A stretch of 64,000 nucleotides of DNA from Aureliella sp031412515 (GTDB lineage: Bacteria; Planctomycetota; Planctomycetia; Pirellulales; Pirellulaceae), in NCBI GenBank assembly GCA_031412515.1, contig JANODD010000244.1, forward strand, positions 5,493-69,492, in the 5' to 3' direction. Both the position numbers and the translations under genes were made by a program. This document shows, in pieces, positions 34,211 to 43,718 of this stretch. The notes under the pieces are model-generated. The model did not search any database, was not told the origin of the DNA, and saw only the letters and a program-made list of their open reading frames with translations. How positions within the stretch are numbered: the stretch's first letter is position 1; every line of letters starts with the position of its first letter.

Positions 34211-36154
34211 TTACGCACTGGCTTTCAACCGATTGGTGACCGGATGCAATCTACCGTCGACAACTTCATACGTATCATCGGCGAGTGCCATGAGTGCTTC
34301 GCGGTGAGCGATGATGATGATCGTACTCTTGCCCTTAAGTTCGGACAGCGATTTCCGGATCTGCAATTCGCTACCCATGTCAATCTGGCTAGTCGATTCG
34401 TCGAGGATCAAAATCTCTGGCTTGCGCAGAATGGCCCGCGCCATCGCGATGCGTTGGCGCTGCCCACCGCTGAGTTTCTGACCGGATTGACCAACGATCG
34501 TCTCGTATCCGTTGTCTAACGAATTCATGATGAAGTCGTGTGCAAAGGCGATTTTGGCGGCTTCGACTGCTTCTTCGCGAGTGCTGTTAGGACTGCCGTA
34601 TTGTATATTCTCCAAAACGGATCGATTGAACAATTCAGTCTGCTGGCTGACCAAAGCAATGCGTTTGCGCAACGATGCGATGGACATTTTTTGAAACTCG
34701 ACTCCGTCCATCGCGATGCTGCCATCGACAGGGTCGTAGAAACGGCAGAGCAACTGGATCAAAGTGGACTTGCCGCTTCCGTTGGCGCCGATGATGGCAA
34801 CCGTTCGGCCGAATGGAATCTCCAAATTGATTTGCTTTAGGACTGGATTGCCTGCGTTGTAGGCAAACGATAGGTTCTGGATTGAAATCGATTTGTGCGG
34901 AGCGGGCACAATGACGGGAGAAACTGGATCGACTAGGACGGCTGGTTTCTCGAGCATGCTGTACAGGCTGTCGGCGGCTATGGAGCCTGAGTAAATTGCA
35001 GTCATAACGCCGGACATACGTCGCAGCGGATCGCTGGCACCGATCAACATTGCGAAGAAAATCATCAGGCGTGAAGGAGTCATCGGTTCATCGCAAATCC
35101 GCAGAAATCCAAGGTGCGTTTCTTTGTTGACAATCAGGTAAGCGCCCGCACAGACCGTAACTGCGATCATTCCGACACCGATCAGTTCGGTTAACGGTTT
35201 GCTTAGACCCGTGTAAAGGATCATGCGCATGTTGTTGCGCTGCATACCTTGGGTACATCCGGCGAAGCGTTTGCGTTCCTCCGACTCCATGGTGTAAGCC
35301 TGGACGGTGAACACATTGCTAAGTGCCTCTAGGATGACTTCATGGAAGCCGCCGTTCTGGTTCAGCATCGAACGAGCGATACTGCGTACCCGTCCATTGA
35401 ACCAATACACCACCAGCACAAGTAATGGTGCCAACATAGCGCTGAGTAGCAGCAGACGCCAGTAGATTAGTGCCGCTCCGATCAAACATGCGACGATCCG
35501 AAGTGGTTCGCGAATTGCCAAACCAAAGAAAGCGATCAATCCACTGGTAAGGACATCCGTCGTTTGGGCTATTCCAGCCAACAGGCCGCTTGTGCCATAG
35601 CTCTGATAGGTGTTGCGATCAAAAGCCAGCGCTTGGTCAAAGACACGAAGCCGAATGGAGCGTGCAATGGTCGTAGAGACGCGGCCAACCAAAAGGTCGT
35701 TCGCTAACAGCAACAGGTGCCGCACTACGGTACTGGCGAGCATAATGCCCATGATCCAGCAAATTGCAATAAATGGATCGGCGGGTAATAACTTTTCAGC
35801 GAGGCTGAGTTTCCACCGCTGCCATGCTAACGTCGATGCAACGTCTTTGGCCTCGGCTTCCAGTTGCTTGATTTCATCATTCACGGTGAATTGGTCAACA
35901 CCTGCTTGTCTCAAACGGTCTTGGGCTGCGACGAGATGCAATTGGTTGGCTGCCAAAGTTGCTTCTAATTCGTCGGCAGTTTTGGCAAGTTGCTTTTGCA
36001 TCGAGTTGCCTTGCAGCGTCATATCGATGACTGGCAACATGGCCCCAATGTTCACGCTCCATAATGTTGCTACACCCAGTGAGCAGATTGTCGCCAGTAC
36101 AAGCAACGGCCAGTGATGGAACGAATCACGGATCGCTAGACCAAATTTCTTCAT
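34211..36154 (-). CDS. ABC exporter (MsbA-type half transporter) with coiled-coil loop
   Basis: This is a 647-residue half-transporter with an N-terminal six-helix exporter domain and a C-terminal nucleotide-binding domain. Walker A GANGSGKST is near residue 455, signature LSGGQRQR near 563, Walker B ILILDEST near 582, and the H-loop His in IIIIAHREA; all look intact. It resembles lipid or peptide exporters of the MsbA type. A charged heptad-like segment of about 60 residues (roughly 50-110) lies between the first and second membrane helices, where MsbA has only a short loop. It is followed by a lipoprotein gene and a DUF2752 gene upstream on the same strand. Confidence 0.8.
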   Translation of the reverse strand: MKKFGLAIRDSFHHWPLLVLATICSLGVATLWSVNIGAMLPVIDMTLQGNSMQKQLAKTADELEATLAANQLHLVAAQDRLRQAGVDQFTVNDEIKQLEAEAKDVASTLAWQRWKLSLAEKLLPADPFIAICWIMGIMLASTVVRHLLLLANDLLVGRVSTTIARSIRLRVFDQALAFDRNTYQSYGTSGLLAGIAQTTDVLTSGLIAFFGLAIREPLRIVACLIGAALIYWRLLLLSAMLAPLLVLVVYWFNGRVRSIARSMLNQNGGFHEVILEALSNVFTVQAYTMESEERKRFAGCTQGMQRNNMRMILYTGLSKPLTELIGVGMIAVTVCAGAYLIVNKETHLGFLRICDEPMTPSRLMIFFAMLIGASDPLRRMSGVMTAIYSGSIAADSLYSMLEKPAVLVDPVSPVIVPAPHKSISIQNLSFAYNAGNPVLKQINLEIPFGRTVAIIGANGSGKSTLIQLLCRFYDPVDGSIAMDGVEFQKMSIASLRKRIALVSQQTELFNRSVLENIQYGSPNSTREEAVEAAKIAFAHDFIMNSLDNGYETIVGQSGQKLSGGQRQRIAMARAILRKPEILILDESTSQIDMGSELQIRKSLSELKGKSTIIIIAHREALMALADDTYEVVDGRLHPVTNRLKASA

Positions 36155-36208
36155 CTTGAATTCTATAAAGTGAAATGTGCCATTCGAGTTGTCGAATCGG
36201 ACCGGTGC

Positions 36209-36238
36209 GCTGAGTGCCGTTATGCTGAGTGCCGTTAT
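36209..36238. repeat. 15-bp unit repeated twice
   Basis: GCTGAGTGCCGTTAT occurs twice in tandem between the ABC exporter start and the lipoprotein stop. It is a minor local duplication with no obvious function. Confidence 0.6.
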
Positions 36239-36254
36239 GAAGTGCTACGTTCGG

Positions 36255-36953
36255 CTAGAAACTGTTGGCTGTTGCATCTAGCCCATAGTCGGCCGTCGGG
36301 TCGACGGGATAGAACATTCCAGCGACCTTGTTGGCGATGATTTTTAGGAACAAGTTACGGAATTTTGTTTCGGAAGTATCCGCGATGGCTGCGCTGTCTT
36401 TAGGAAAGGTAAAATCAGGCACTTGTTTGCGGAAAACGATGGCGCCCTTGTTCGAAATGTCGTAGACCGTTACGCCAACGTCGCATCGGCCGCGGTAGAG
36501 CGTTGGGCCGTCTTTGACTCGCAATTTCGAGAGATCTATGGCGAGCAACTTGTCGGCTTTGACGGCTCTCCCGATTTCAACATAATCGGATTCAACGGTG
36601 CCATGGACATCTAACCATTGCTCGATTTCTTCAGGTCGGACGAGGTCAATCTTTTTGATGTGCTGATTGAGGGCCATGTGAATATAGCCAGTCATTAGTG
36701 CTGTAGTGGCATCCGAACTTAAGCCCTGATCCGTTCCACAGACGACCGCGACTCGTTGCTCTTTAAAGCCATCGTATTCGGCGGGACGTTCATTGCCTTG
36801 GATTGCGTTGATCATGTTGGCCATGAATCTCACGCAACCTGTAGAACTGGTAACGAGCACGCCGCATAGCAAAAAACTAAGCACCATGGCCGTCGAGCCA
36901 CTGGATCGTAGTTGCTTTTCCGCTTTCAATCCGTTGACAATTCGATTTCGCAT
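36255..36953 (-). CDS. Predicted lipoprotein, hypothetical
   Basis: This is a 232-residue protein with a hydrophobic export segment (VLSFLLCGVLV) and a lipobox-like TSSTGC near residue 40. It is preceded by an unusually long charged N-terminus of about 22 residues, so an internal ATG may be the true start. The mature part begins with strands like RVAVVCGTDQG and has alternating helices (ALMTGYIHMALNQHI, EEIEQWLDV). This vaguely recalls CsgG-like or nucleotide-family periplasmic domains but is not assignable. It sits 100 bp upstream of the ABC exporter and 21 bp downstream of the DUF2752 gene, suggesting a shared transcript and an envelope role. Confidence 0.6.
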   Translation of the reverse strand: MRNRIVNGLKAEKQLRSSGSTAMVLSFLLCGVLVTSSTGCVRFMANMINAIQGNERPAEYDGFKEQRVAVVCGTDQGLSSDATTALMTGYIHMALNQHIKKIDLVRPEEIEQWLDVHGTVESDYVEIGRAVKADKLLAIDLSKLRVKDGPTLYRGRCDVGVTVYDISNKGAIVFRKQVPDFTFPKDSAAIADTSETKFRNLFLKIIANKVAGMFYPVDPTADYGLDATANSF

Positions 36954-36974
36954 CCTGCGTTCCTTGCATTGGTG

Positions 36975-37442
36975 CTACGAGTATAAACGCCATAACCATT
37001 GTGTAATGGCGATCGCTAGCGATGTCAGAATCGAAATGCCAAGCGACAGTGAAAACCAACCGCCGCGCGTAGATCGACCTCGCCAAGTGAAATAGCAACT
37101 TGCCGGTAAATACGCCAGAGCGATTATGGCGAGTAGCAGACCACCGCAGTTTTTTCGAGCTGCCTCAACAAATTCTCCGCGAGTGGCCAGGCTCCAAGAT
37201 GTGGTCATGCCGCAAGAGGGGCAACGAACACCGAACATCGCAACGGAAGTGCAAGGCGGTAAACCTAACTGCTGATGAGTCCCGAAACCCTCACTCGCCG
37301 GTTCCAAGCATCGTGCTGTGACGAGAATTGATAGCACTGCCAAACCCGAAAGAGCCGACAAAACTCTCCAGGTTTTCGATAGCCCAAGTGGGTCGACCTG
37401 ATTGAATTCCACACTCACTCGCACACCTTCAGAAAACAGCAT
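36975..37442 (-). CDS. DUF2752 membrane protein
   Basis: This is a 155-residue protein from the ATG at 37442 (195 residues if the GTG at 37562 is used). The DUF2752 signature is clear: an N-terminal hydrophobic helix, then PPCTSVAMFGVRCPSCGMTTSW, in which the C-x-x-C of CPSC precedes a second helix, and a third helix at the end. The family is common in planctomycetes and other bacteria, and its role is unknown. The stretch 37443-37562 is low-complexity and Lys/Pro/Ala-rich. It is likely co-transcribed with the lipoprotein gene downstream. Confidence 0.65.
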   Translation of the reverse strand: MLFSEGVRVSVEFNQVDPLGLSKTWRVLSALSGLAVLSILVTARCLEPASEGFGTHQQLGLPPCTSVAMFGVRCPSCGMTTSWSLATRGEFVEAARKNCGGLLLAIIALAYLPASCYFTWRGRSTRGGWFSLSLGISILTSLAIAITQWLWRLYS

Positions 37443-37562
37443 TATAGCTTTGTTCTCTCCTGGTGGTAACTCTTCGTGGGTCGCGTCCTGCCGGGCGCGA
37501 CTATTTGCTGGCGCGGCTAGTTTGGTCGTCTTCGGCGAAAACGATTTACTCTGAGGCTTCAC

Positions 37563-37680
37563 TTTGATGCGGCCGGTTTTTCACAAAACCAGCTACGTTA
37601 ATGAAAACAGTGTCGACTTTCAGGCTCTGTTCGCTGAGTTCATCGGCGTTTGCTCGGGACAATGGTCCCAAGCTACGTAC
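37563..37680. repeat. Single family C arm and family F hairpin downstream of smc
   Basis: A family C arm (CCGGTTTTTCACAAAACCAGC, 37572-37592) stands alone. A family F palindrome, CTCGGGACAATGGTCCCAAGCTACGTA, ends at 37680, immediately before the smc stop codon on the complementary strand. The F hairpin could terminate smc transcription. Confidence 0.5.
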
Positions 37681-40600
37681 TTACGCCGCGTGACGCCTTG
37701 GGAATTTGCCTTCCTCTTCGTCTTCGATAATCTCGCCGTTGTCGCGAACGTTCTCAAATCGAACGGCGACTTGCTTGCTAATCCCAGACTCTTGCATCGT
37801 AACGCCGTAAAGCGTATTGGCGGCGGTCATGGTCTTCTTTGAGTGTGTGACGACGATAAACTTCGTCCAGTCAAGAAACTCGGTCAAGACGTTAACGAAG
37901 CGTCCGATGTTGGCTTCGTCGAACGGAGCGTCCACTTCGTCGAGCACACAGAAGGGGCTGGGTCGATATTGGAAGATGGCCAGCAACAGAGCTACGGCGG
38001 TTAGTGCTTTCTCCCCACCGCTCAACAGTGAATTTGAAAGCGCTGTCTTACCAGGTGGTGTTGCAATGATGTCGATACCGCATTCAAGCACATCGTCAAC
38101 ATCTTCGAGCACAATATCTGCGTTTCCGCCACCAAAGGATTTGCGATACAATTTTTGAAAGTTCTGACGAATGATCTCGAGAGTTTCCAAGAACAGCTTG
38201 CGGCTATCTGCGTTGATCTTGTGAATGATACGATTCAAAGACTCTTTAGCAGCTTGCACATCTTCGTATTGATTGTTCAAGTAGTCGTAGCGACTTTGAA
38301 GCTCGTCAAGTTCATTCAACGCCGTGAGATTGACTTCCCCAACTGATGCAATGTCTTGACGCAGCTTAGCGGATTCCGCTTGAAGCTTGACGCGCTGTTC
38401 GGCACTGGAGATACGGTCAGATTGCCTGAGCTGTTCCAAGCCAATCTGGTAGTCTTCCAACATGCGTGTTACGAGCGTTGCGATGGATTCTCGCGCTCGT
38501 TGCAATTCACCGTCGGATGTTTGGACTCTTTGAGTCAATTTGTCAATTGCGCGATTGACTTGCTCCAATCGCTTATGCGAGGCCGTTCGTTCCGCGCGGA
38601 GCACCGAAGCGCGGGCGGCCAATTCATCCAACGCGATTTCTTCTGCTTCGCTGCGATGGTAATCGTCAGCCAATTGAGAAGTTAGCTCGAGAATCTGCAA
38701 TTCAGTGGCTTGGATGCGAGCTGATAATCGCTCCACTTCTTCGCCCGCTTCCGCAACTGCGGCGATTCGCTCGCTCTGGTTGCGTGAGCACTGATCGAGC
38801 ACCGCTTGCAGGGCTTCAAGTCTCTGTTCAGTTCGCGCGAAGGCGATCCGGCTGGTGGTTAATTCTTCAGAAACAAGCGTCAGTTTCGAATCGAAGTCGC
38901 GTCGGATGGCTTCATGTTCGCTCAGCTCAAGCTCGGCTGCGTTTATCTTTTGATGAACTTCGCCTATGGCTTGCTTCAATAGCGAGATGGACGGTTCAAC
39001 GGTGACGCGTCGGGCAATCAATCCTGTCAACAATTGATTCAGGCGGTAAGCTTCCGATTCTATGGCATCGAGCTTTCCGACGGCTGTCTGGGCAGATGCT
39101 TGTTGGTGCGCCAACTCTTCGGCCAGCGCCTTAGACTTGATCTCAAGCTCATCGAGTGTTGGGATCAACTTACTGATCCGCCCTTGCAAGCGTTCAATTT
39201 CGCCCTGTGATTGTTGATACTGGAATTTCAGTTGATCGATCTCTTGCTTGGCGGTTTGGATCTCACTTCGTCGTGATACCAGCCCAACGCTGGCTTGCAT
39301 CGAGCCGAGTGTCAGCGTTCCATCAGCGTCGATCAATTGACAATCGGTGGTCACAAATCTTAGGCCAGCACCGCGGAAGTGCCCGAGATCGAGCGCCGTG
39401 TCCAGCGTATCGACTAACCAAGTTGTTCCGAGTAAGTGGCGAAACAGCGGCGCGGTAGTCTCATCGCAGCGCACCAAACGGTCCGCGCGTCCGATGACGC
39501 CGCGAACGCCGTCGAGCTGTATCTTCTCACCAAAGCGTCGGGCAGTCAGTCGGTCCAACCGAATTAAGCTCAGGCGACCGTTAACAGCCATTTCGCCGCC
39601 ACGAATCAACTGGACCAACTGTCCGTCGGCCAGCACCAATGCATGCGAAGACTGTCCAAGGGCAGTATCAATCATCGGTGCCAGAGTTGCGTCGACGTCA
39701 AGCAGTTCAGCAACCAATCCGAGCACTGTCTTAAAAGCTGGTTCAGTCCGCTGGCGTATGATCTCAACCAGTTGTCGCGCACCCGCATCAACACCGTCAA
39801 GATGTTGTTGCAATTGATCGAGGATTTGTAGACGCTCGGCTGCACCTTCAAGTCGACCGAGCAAACCAGCCGCTTCCTCTTGCTTTGCCGACAACTGCGT
39901 ACGGTAGTCATCTAAGTGTGTTCGCGTAGCAATTCGGCTGTCATTCGCCGCTTTCGCTTCTCCATGAATCTGTTTCAATCGACCGGCTGCTACTTCAGCC
40001 GTCTTTCTCGCTGCTTGCTCGGCGTTTTGATTGGCAAGAAGTGAAGCTTCTGCAGCCGCAATTTGCTGAGCTAATTCGGCAAGAACATTTTCATGCTGAG
40101 CCGCTTCGGCGGCTTTTGATGACGCTTGATGGAGCAATGCAACATGGCTTCTGCGTAGCATGTCATGACGCTCACCACGTGCGTCCAGTTCGCCGCGAAG
40201 TTGACTGCTTTGAAGCGTTGCATTCTCAACTCGCCGTTTGGCGTCATCGGCTTGCTGCTGTGCTTCGGCAACTTGGAGCGAGACTGAATCGACTTCTGAT
40301 TGAAGAGTTCCAGCCCGCACCCGCAGTGCTACCAACCGCGTCTGTAGCCGCAATCGTTCCGCGACGGATTCGTCCACGCGTTGATGCAGCGATGACTGTT
40401 GATTTTTGCCAACCGCAATCCTTTGCAGCGAATCCTGCAGATCGGTCTCGACGCGTTGGCAATCTTCAGCAACGCGATGCAGTGCAAATTCGGCTTTTTG
40501 AGCATTCTCTTGGAAGCTGGCCAGTTCGGATTGTCGTGCGTCGAGTTCGGATTGCAATTCGACTAGCTGAGTTTTTGTTGCTTTGGTTTTTTCTTCCAGC

Positions 40601-41310
40601 TCGACGTATTCGGTCCAACCCAATTGCAAACGCAGGTCGTGTAACCGCTGCGTCATTTCGCGATAACGTTGCGCTTTGTTGGCTTGATTCTTTAGCGCAT
40701 TTAAGCGACCGCCTACTTCATCGACAATATCTTTCAGCCGGACGAGATTCTGATCGACACGTTGCAATCGTCGCAAAGCTTCGGTTTTTTTCGACTTGAA
40801 GCGACTGATCCCTGCCGCTTCTTCAAAGATCACGCGTCGATCTTTCGGTGACGCTTGAAGCATCCGATCGACCTTTCCCTGCTCGATCAAACTATAAGCG
40901 TCGACGCCGACACCGGTGCCGCGAAATAGATCTTTGATATCCTTGAGCCGACAGGCTTGGCCGTTGATGAGATATTCACCTTCGCCGCTGCGGAATACCC
41001 GACGAGTAACATGAACCTCAGTCGCGTCAATCGGCAGATGTTTACCTGTGTTGTCGAAAACGAGCGTCGCTTCGGCGCTGTTGCCAGGTTTTCGACCGCT
41101 AGACGTTGAGCCTTTGAAGATCACATCGATCATGTCGTTGCCGCGCAAGCTCTTGGCACTTTGTGCGCCGAGGACCCACTTGATTGCGTCAACAACGTTG
41201 GATTTGCCCGAGCCGTTGGGACCAACAATCACCGTAATGCCATCTGGGAAATCGAAACGCGTCTTGTCCGCGAAGCTTTTGAATCCAGCGAGTTCAAGAG
41301 CGGTGAGCAT
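37681..41310 (-). CDS. smc: Chromosome partition protein SMC
   Basis: This is a 1209-residue protein with standard SMC architecture. The N-terminal head has Walker A GPNGSGKSN at residues 30-38. A long coiled coil follows, then a hinge near residues 520-640, a second coiled coil, and a C-terminal head with ABC signature LLSGGEKALTA near 1095 and Walker B/D-loop FCVLDEVDAPFDEAN near 1120. Length fits bacterial SMC (about 1180-1200). It organises and helps segregate the chromosome, usually with ScpA and ScpB, which are not in this window. It is intact and flanked by small intergenic elements on both sides. Confidence 0.95.
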   Translation of the reverse strand: MLTALELAGFKSFADKTRFDFPDGITVIVGPNGSGKSNVVDAIKWVLGAQSAKSLRGNDMIDVIFKGSTSSGRKPGNSAEATLVFDNTGKHLPIDATEVHVTRRVFRSGEGEYLINGQACRLKDIKDLFRGTGVGVDAYSLIEQGKVDRMLQASPKDRRVIFEEAAGISRFKSKKTEALRRLQRVDQNLVRLKDIVDEVGGRLNALKNQANKAQRYREMTQRLHDLRLQLGWTEYVELEEKTKATKTQLVELQSELDARQSELASFQENAQKAEFALHRVAEDCQRVETDLQDSLQRIAVGKNQQSSLHQRVDESVAERLRLQTRLVALRVRAGTLQSEVDSVSLQVAEAQQQADDAKRRVENATLQSSQLRGELDARGERHDMLRRSHVALLHQASSKAAEAAQHENVLAELAQQIAAAEASLLANQNAEQAARKTAEVAAGRLKQIHGEAKAANDSRIATRTHLDDYRTQLSAKQEEAAGLLGRLEGAAERLQILDQLQQHLDGVDAGARQLVEIIRQRTEPAFKTVLGLVAELLDVDATLAPMIDTALGQSSHALVLADGQLVQLIRGGEMAVNGRLSLIRLDRLTARRFGEKIQLDGVRGVIGRADRLVRCDETTAPLFRHLLGTTWLVDTLDTALDLGHFRGAGLRFVTTDCQLIDADGTLTLGSMQASVGLVSRRSEIQTAKQEIDQLKFQYQQSQGEIERLQGRISKLIPTLDELEIKSKALAEELAHQQASAQTAVGKLDAIESEAYRLNQLLTGLIARRVTVEPSISLLKQAIGEVHQKINAAELELSEHEAIRRDFDSKLTLVSEELTTSRIAFARTEQRLEALQAVLDQCSRNQSERIAAVAEAGEEVERLSARIQATELQILELTSQLADDYHRSEAEEIALDELAARASVLRAERTASHKRLEQVNRAIDKLTQRVQTSDGELQRARESIATLVTRMLEDYQIGLEQLRQSDRISSAEQRVKLQAESAKLRQDIASVGEVNLTALNELDELQSRYDYLNNQYEDVQAAKESLNRIIHKINADSRKLFLETLEIIRQNFQKLYRKSFGGGNADIVLEDVDDVLECGIDIIATPPGKTALSNSLLSGGEKALTAVALLLAIFQYRPSPFCVLDEVDAPFDEANIGRFVNVLTEFLDWTKFIVVTHSKKTMTAANTLYGVTMQESGISKQVAVRFENVRDNGEIIEDEEEGKFPRRHAA

Positions 41311-41354
41311 TACAGGAGAACTTTTGAAGCGATTAGATTAGCTGGATTGTGGAT

Positions 41355-41644
41355 TTGTGTGCCACTGGTTTGCCAGTGTATCGAAGCGTAACAGTTCGAG
41401 TCAATTGCGTCATTCCCATGCCTCGGACGAATTGCACTATAGTCGCCGAAGTAATAAGCATGGCACCTCCGTGTGCTCACGATACAGCTCTTGGTCGGTA
41501 AAGTTCTGTATGCTTTGGAGCGTCTGACCGTTCACTAGCTTTCACACTTCGGCAATTCCCATGGCGAGAGTGTTGGCATTGGTATGAGCAACGTCAAGTC
41601 GATTCACTTACTCCGTTTCACTGGCAAAGCCAGTGGCACACAGC
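41355..41644. mobile_element. MITE-like 290-bp element, copy 1
   Basis: The outer ends are TTGTGTGCCACTGGTTTGCCAGTG (41355-41378) and its inverse type CACTGGCAAAGCCAGTGGCACAC (41620-41642). The interior carries GCTTATTACTTCGGCG and an AATTGCCGAAGTGTGAAAG block (complement strand) that also occur at 47720-47987 in the opposite orientation, so the two are copies of one element. There is no coding sequence inside. The ends are themselves palindromic. Together with the short flanks this explains the 41311-41688 gap, which has no gene. Confidence 0.72.
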
Positions 41645-41688
41645 TTCTAAATTGCGCAACGTTACTGGCTAATCAGTCGTGCCACGCC

Positions 41689-43491
41689 CTACTTCCCCCA
41701 CGTGAATGGGTTGTACCAGGCAACCTCATTTTTTTCATCATCAGAATTTTTTGCTGCATGGTAAGTTGATTCGGGTAATTGTTCACCGGGCTCGGTTCGA
41801 GATGCGACCGACTGTTTAGTTGTTCGATCAAAGGCTCGACCAGCGGACGGAATGGGGTTCATTTCAAGCGGTTCGCTCATGTAGCCTTTGACGCTGCATT
41901 CGCGTGTAAAGCTCACCCAATCACCGTAATTGCCACCCACGCTCGATAGAGCGGCCAGCAAGCTTGGTAAGTCGGTCTTGCATTGGGTGACACGATCCTC
42001 TTCGTCGGGCGCGAAGTGACTGATCGTCGCCGCGTCTTTACTTACGCTCTTGAGCACGATTCGTGGATTAATTTGTATGAATGGGGGTAACGTGAGTGCG
42101 GGCGGTTCACCAAATATCACAATTTCGGGACGCTGTTCAAGGCTAATCGCGACCAAGGGCGGCGCGTTACTAGGGATTTGTAGAATCGAGCCTGTTTTGC
42201 CGATTGGAATACCTGTCACCTGAGGGTTGTGCGCGTCTCGACTGCGGATCGCGAGCATTGCACCGTAGCGAGTTTCCGGATCGGCGACGTGCAACAATTC
42301 AACCAATGCCTTGTCGGCTTCGTGGTGATCAACACTTGCCAATGCAGTGAGGCACATAGCGCGGAAAGCGGCTTGTTGCGGAGCAAGGTTCTTTAAGACA
42401 GGAATACTGCGTGCATCATTCAAGTATGCGAGTGCATGAGCGGTATAAAAACGGACTTCAGGGTCAGGGTGTGTTAGTGCATCGGCCAATATTGGGATAG
42501 CTTCCTTGCCGATCGCTTCCAATTGCCAAGCAGCGCTACGAACCGTCGTTGGCTCGTTCAATTGCTGCTTGCACAATTCCATCCGTTCATTGCGACGAGT
42601 ATCTGATTCACCCTTTAATCCAAGACTGAGCACGACGTTGATGAAATGGAAAGGATCTTTTTCGTAACGTTGCGGTATTTTCAGCTCGATGTAACCGTCT
42701 TTTATGGGAGTCGCGATGCCGTCTTTCTTTTGGCCATCAAATACCGTGAATCGATCATTGATGACGGGTAGCACTGCTGCTTGAGTCACTGCGTCCGCGA
42801 ATTCTTCAGTGAACGCTATGCCTAAAGGACGTTCCTTAAACAGCTTAGCTCCGCCAACAATCATCCCATTGAGACTTGCGCTCGGATCTGTTTTTCCAGT
42901 CCACTGGGCCTCGGTAACGATCGGACCTTCGGCCGCGGCAAAGTCGAAGCCATTGCGGACCTTGCCTTCCAACAGATTCTTTTCGGTCAGTTCAGTACGC
43001 AGCAGCCAACCACCTCGCAGACTGGTTGCTTCAGCGTGATTCGACTTGATGACGCCAACGTTGTGAAGAGAGTCCTTGCGAGCCGCCGGGGGAACGTTAA
43101 CGAAAACGACAACCATCGCGGTGTTGGGATCATCCAACAATTTGTTGGGTTGCGTCACGTTGTGTCGACGCATAACAGTTAGCATCGTCTCGCGCTGGTC
43201 ACTCGCATTGACAATTCCGCCCGTACCCGGAAGTTGCGTGACTAAGCCTAAATTCTCGATGCGTCCTAGCGTCATTAATCGCGATGTTGCGATCTCGGAG
43301 ATCAAGCGAGGTCGTTCACTTGAGGAGAGTACTTCCTTCACATGTTTGCGACGTTCTTGTTTTGCTTCAGGCGAATGTGGATCCCGCTTTTGCATCCAAG
43401 GAACTACGCAGCCGACGCTAGCGACGAGCAGTATTGAACAAGGCAGTTTTATGAGCCGACGGCGCGTTATGAACTTAGAATGGCTTTGCAT
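41689..43491 (-). CDS. FlgI-like/HEAT-repeat lipoprotein
   Basis: This is a 600-residue protein. A signal with lipobox-like VASVGC ends near residue 28. Residues about 65-260 resemble the flagellar P-ring protein FlgI: ISEIATSRLMTLGRIENLGLVTQLPGTGG and AMVVVFVNVPPAARKDSLHNVGV, then SLRGGWLLRTEL. Residues about 330-450 carry HEAT/PBS-like repeats (DPEVRFYTAHALAYLND; DPETRYGAMLAIRSRDAH), and a Pro-rich C-terminus follows. ATG 43491 has GGGAAG upstream; the longer frame to 43566 is not used. No other flagellar gene lies nearby, so the protein is probably an envelope ring or scaffold outside the flagellum. Confidence 0.65.
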   Translation of the reverse strand: MQSHSKFITRRRLIKLPCSILLVASVGCVVPWMQKRDPHSPEAKQERRKHVKEVLSSSERPRLISEIATSRLMTLGRIENLGLVTQLPGTGGIVNASDQRETMLTVMRRHNVTQPNKLLDDPNTAMVVVFVNVPPAARKDSLHNVGVIKSNHAEATSLRGGWLLRTELTEKNLLEGKVRNGFDFAAAEGPIVTEAQWTGKTDPSASLNGMIVGGAKLFKERPLGIAFTEEFADAVTQAAVLPVINDRFTVFDGQKKDGIATPIKDGYIELKIPQRYEKDPFHFINVVLSLGLKGESDTRRNERMELCKQQLNEPTTVRSAAWQLEAIGKEAIPILADALTHPDPEVRFYTAHALAYLNDARSIPVLKNLAPQQAAFRAMCLTALASVDHHEADKALVELLHVADPETRYGAMLAIRSRDAHNPQVTGIPIGKTGSILQIPSNAPPLVAISLEQRPEIVIFGEPPALTLPPFIQINPRIVLKSVSKDAATISHFAPDEEDRVTQCKTDLPSLLAALSSVGGNYGDWVSFTRECSVKGYMSEPLEMNPIPSAGRAFDRTTKQSVASRTEPGEQLPESTYHAAKNSDDEKNEVAWYNPFTWGK

Positions 43492-43718
43492 CCTAGCTTC
43501 CCTGCTAAATGACTTGTCCAGAACCAGATGGCCCGAACAGTACTTTATTACGGTACCATCGGTCAAGGCAGAACAGGTGAACGCTCACAAGAGGCTAGCA
43601 TTAACTAGAACCAAGGTAGCTTTGGGTTTTGTGTGCCACTGGCTTTCCGAAGTGCATCCGGAAATCCGCATAAAACCCAAATGTTAGTTCTCAATCTAAA
43701 GTTAAATTTGAAAAAGCT

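Noticed and set aside
40041..40799. 252-codon plus-strand frame within smc
   Set aside because: It is antisense to the SMC coiled coil, and its His/Arg/Val-rich composition is typical of a shadow frame.
41689..43491. True flagellar P-ring gene flgI
   Set aside because: A lipobox and HEAT repeats are present, FlgI similarity covers only part of the protein, and no other flagellar genes are in the window.
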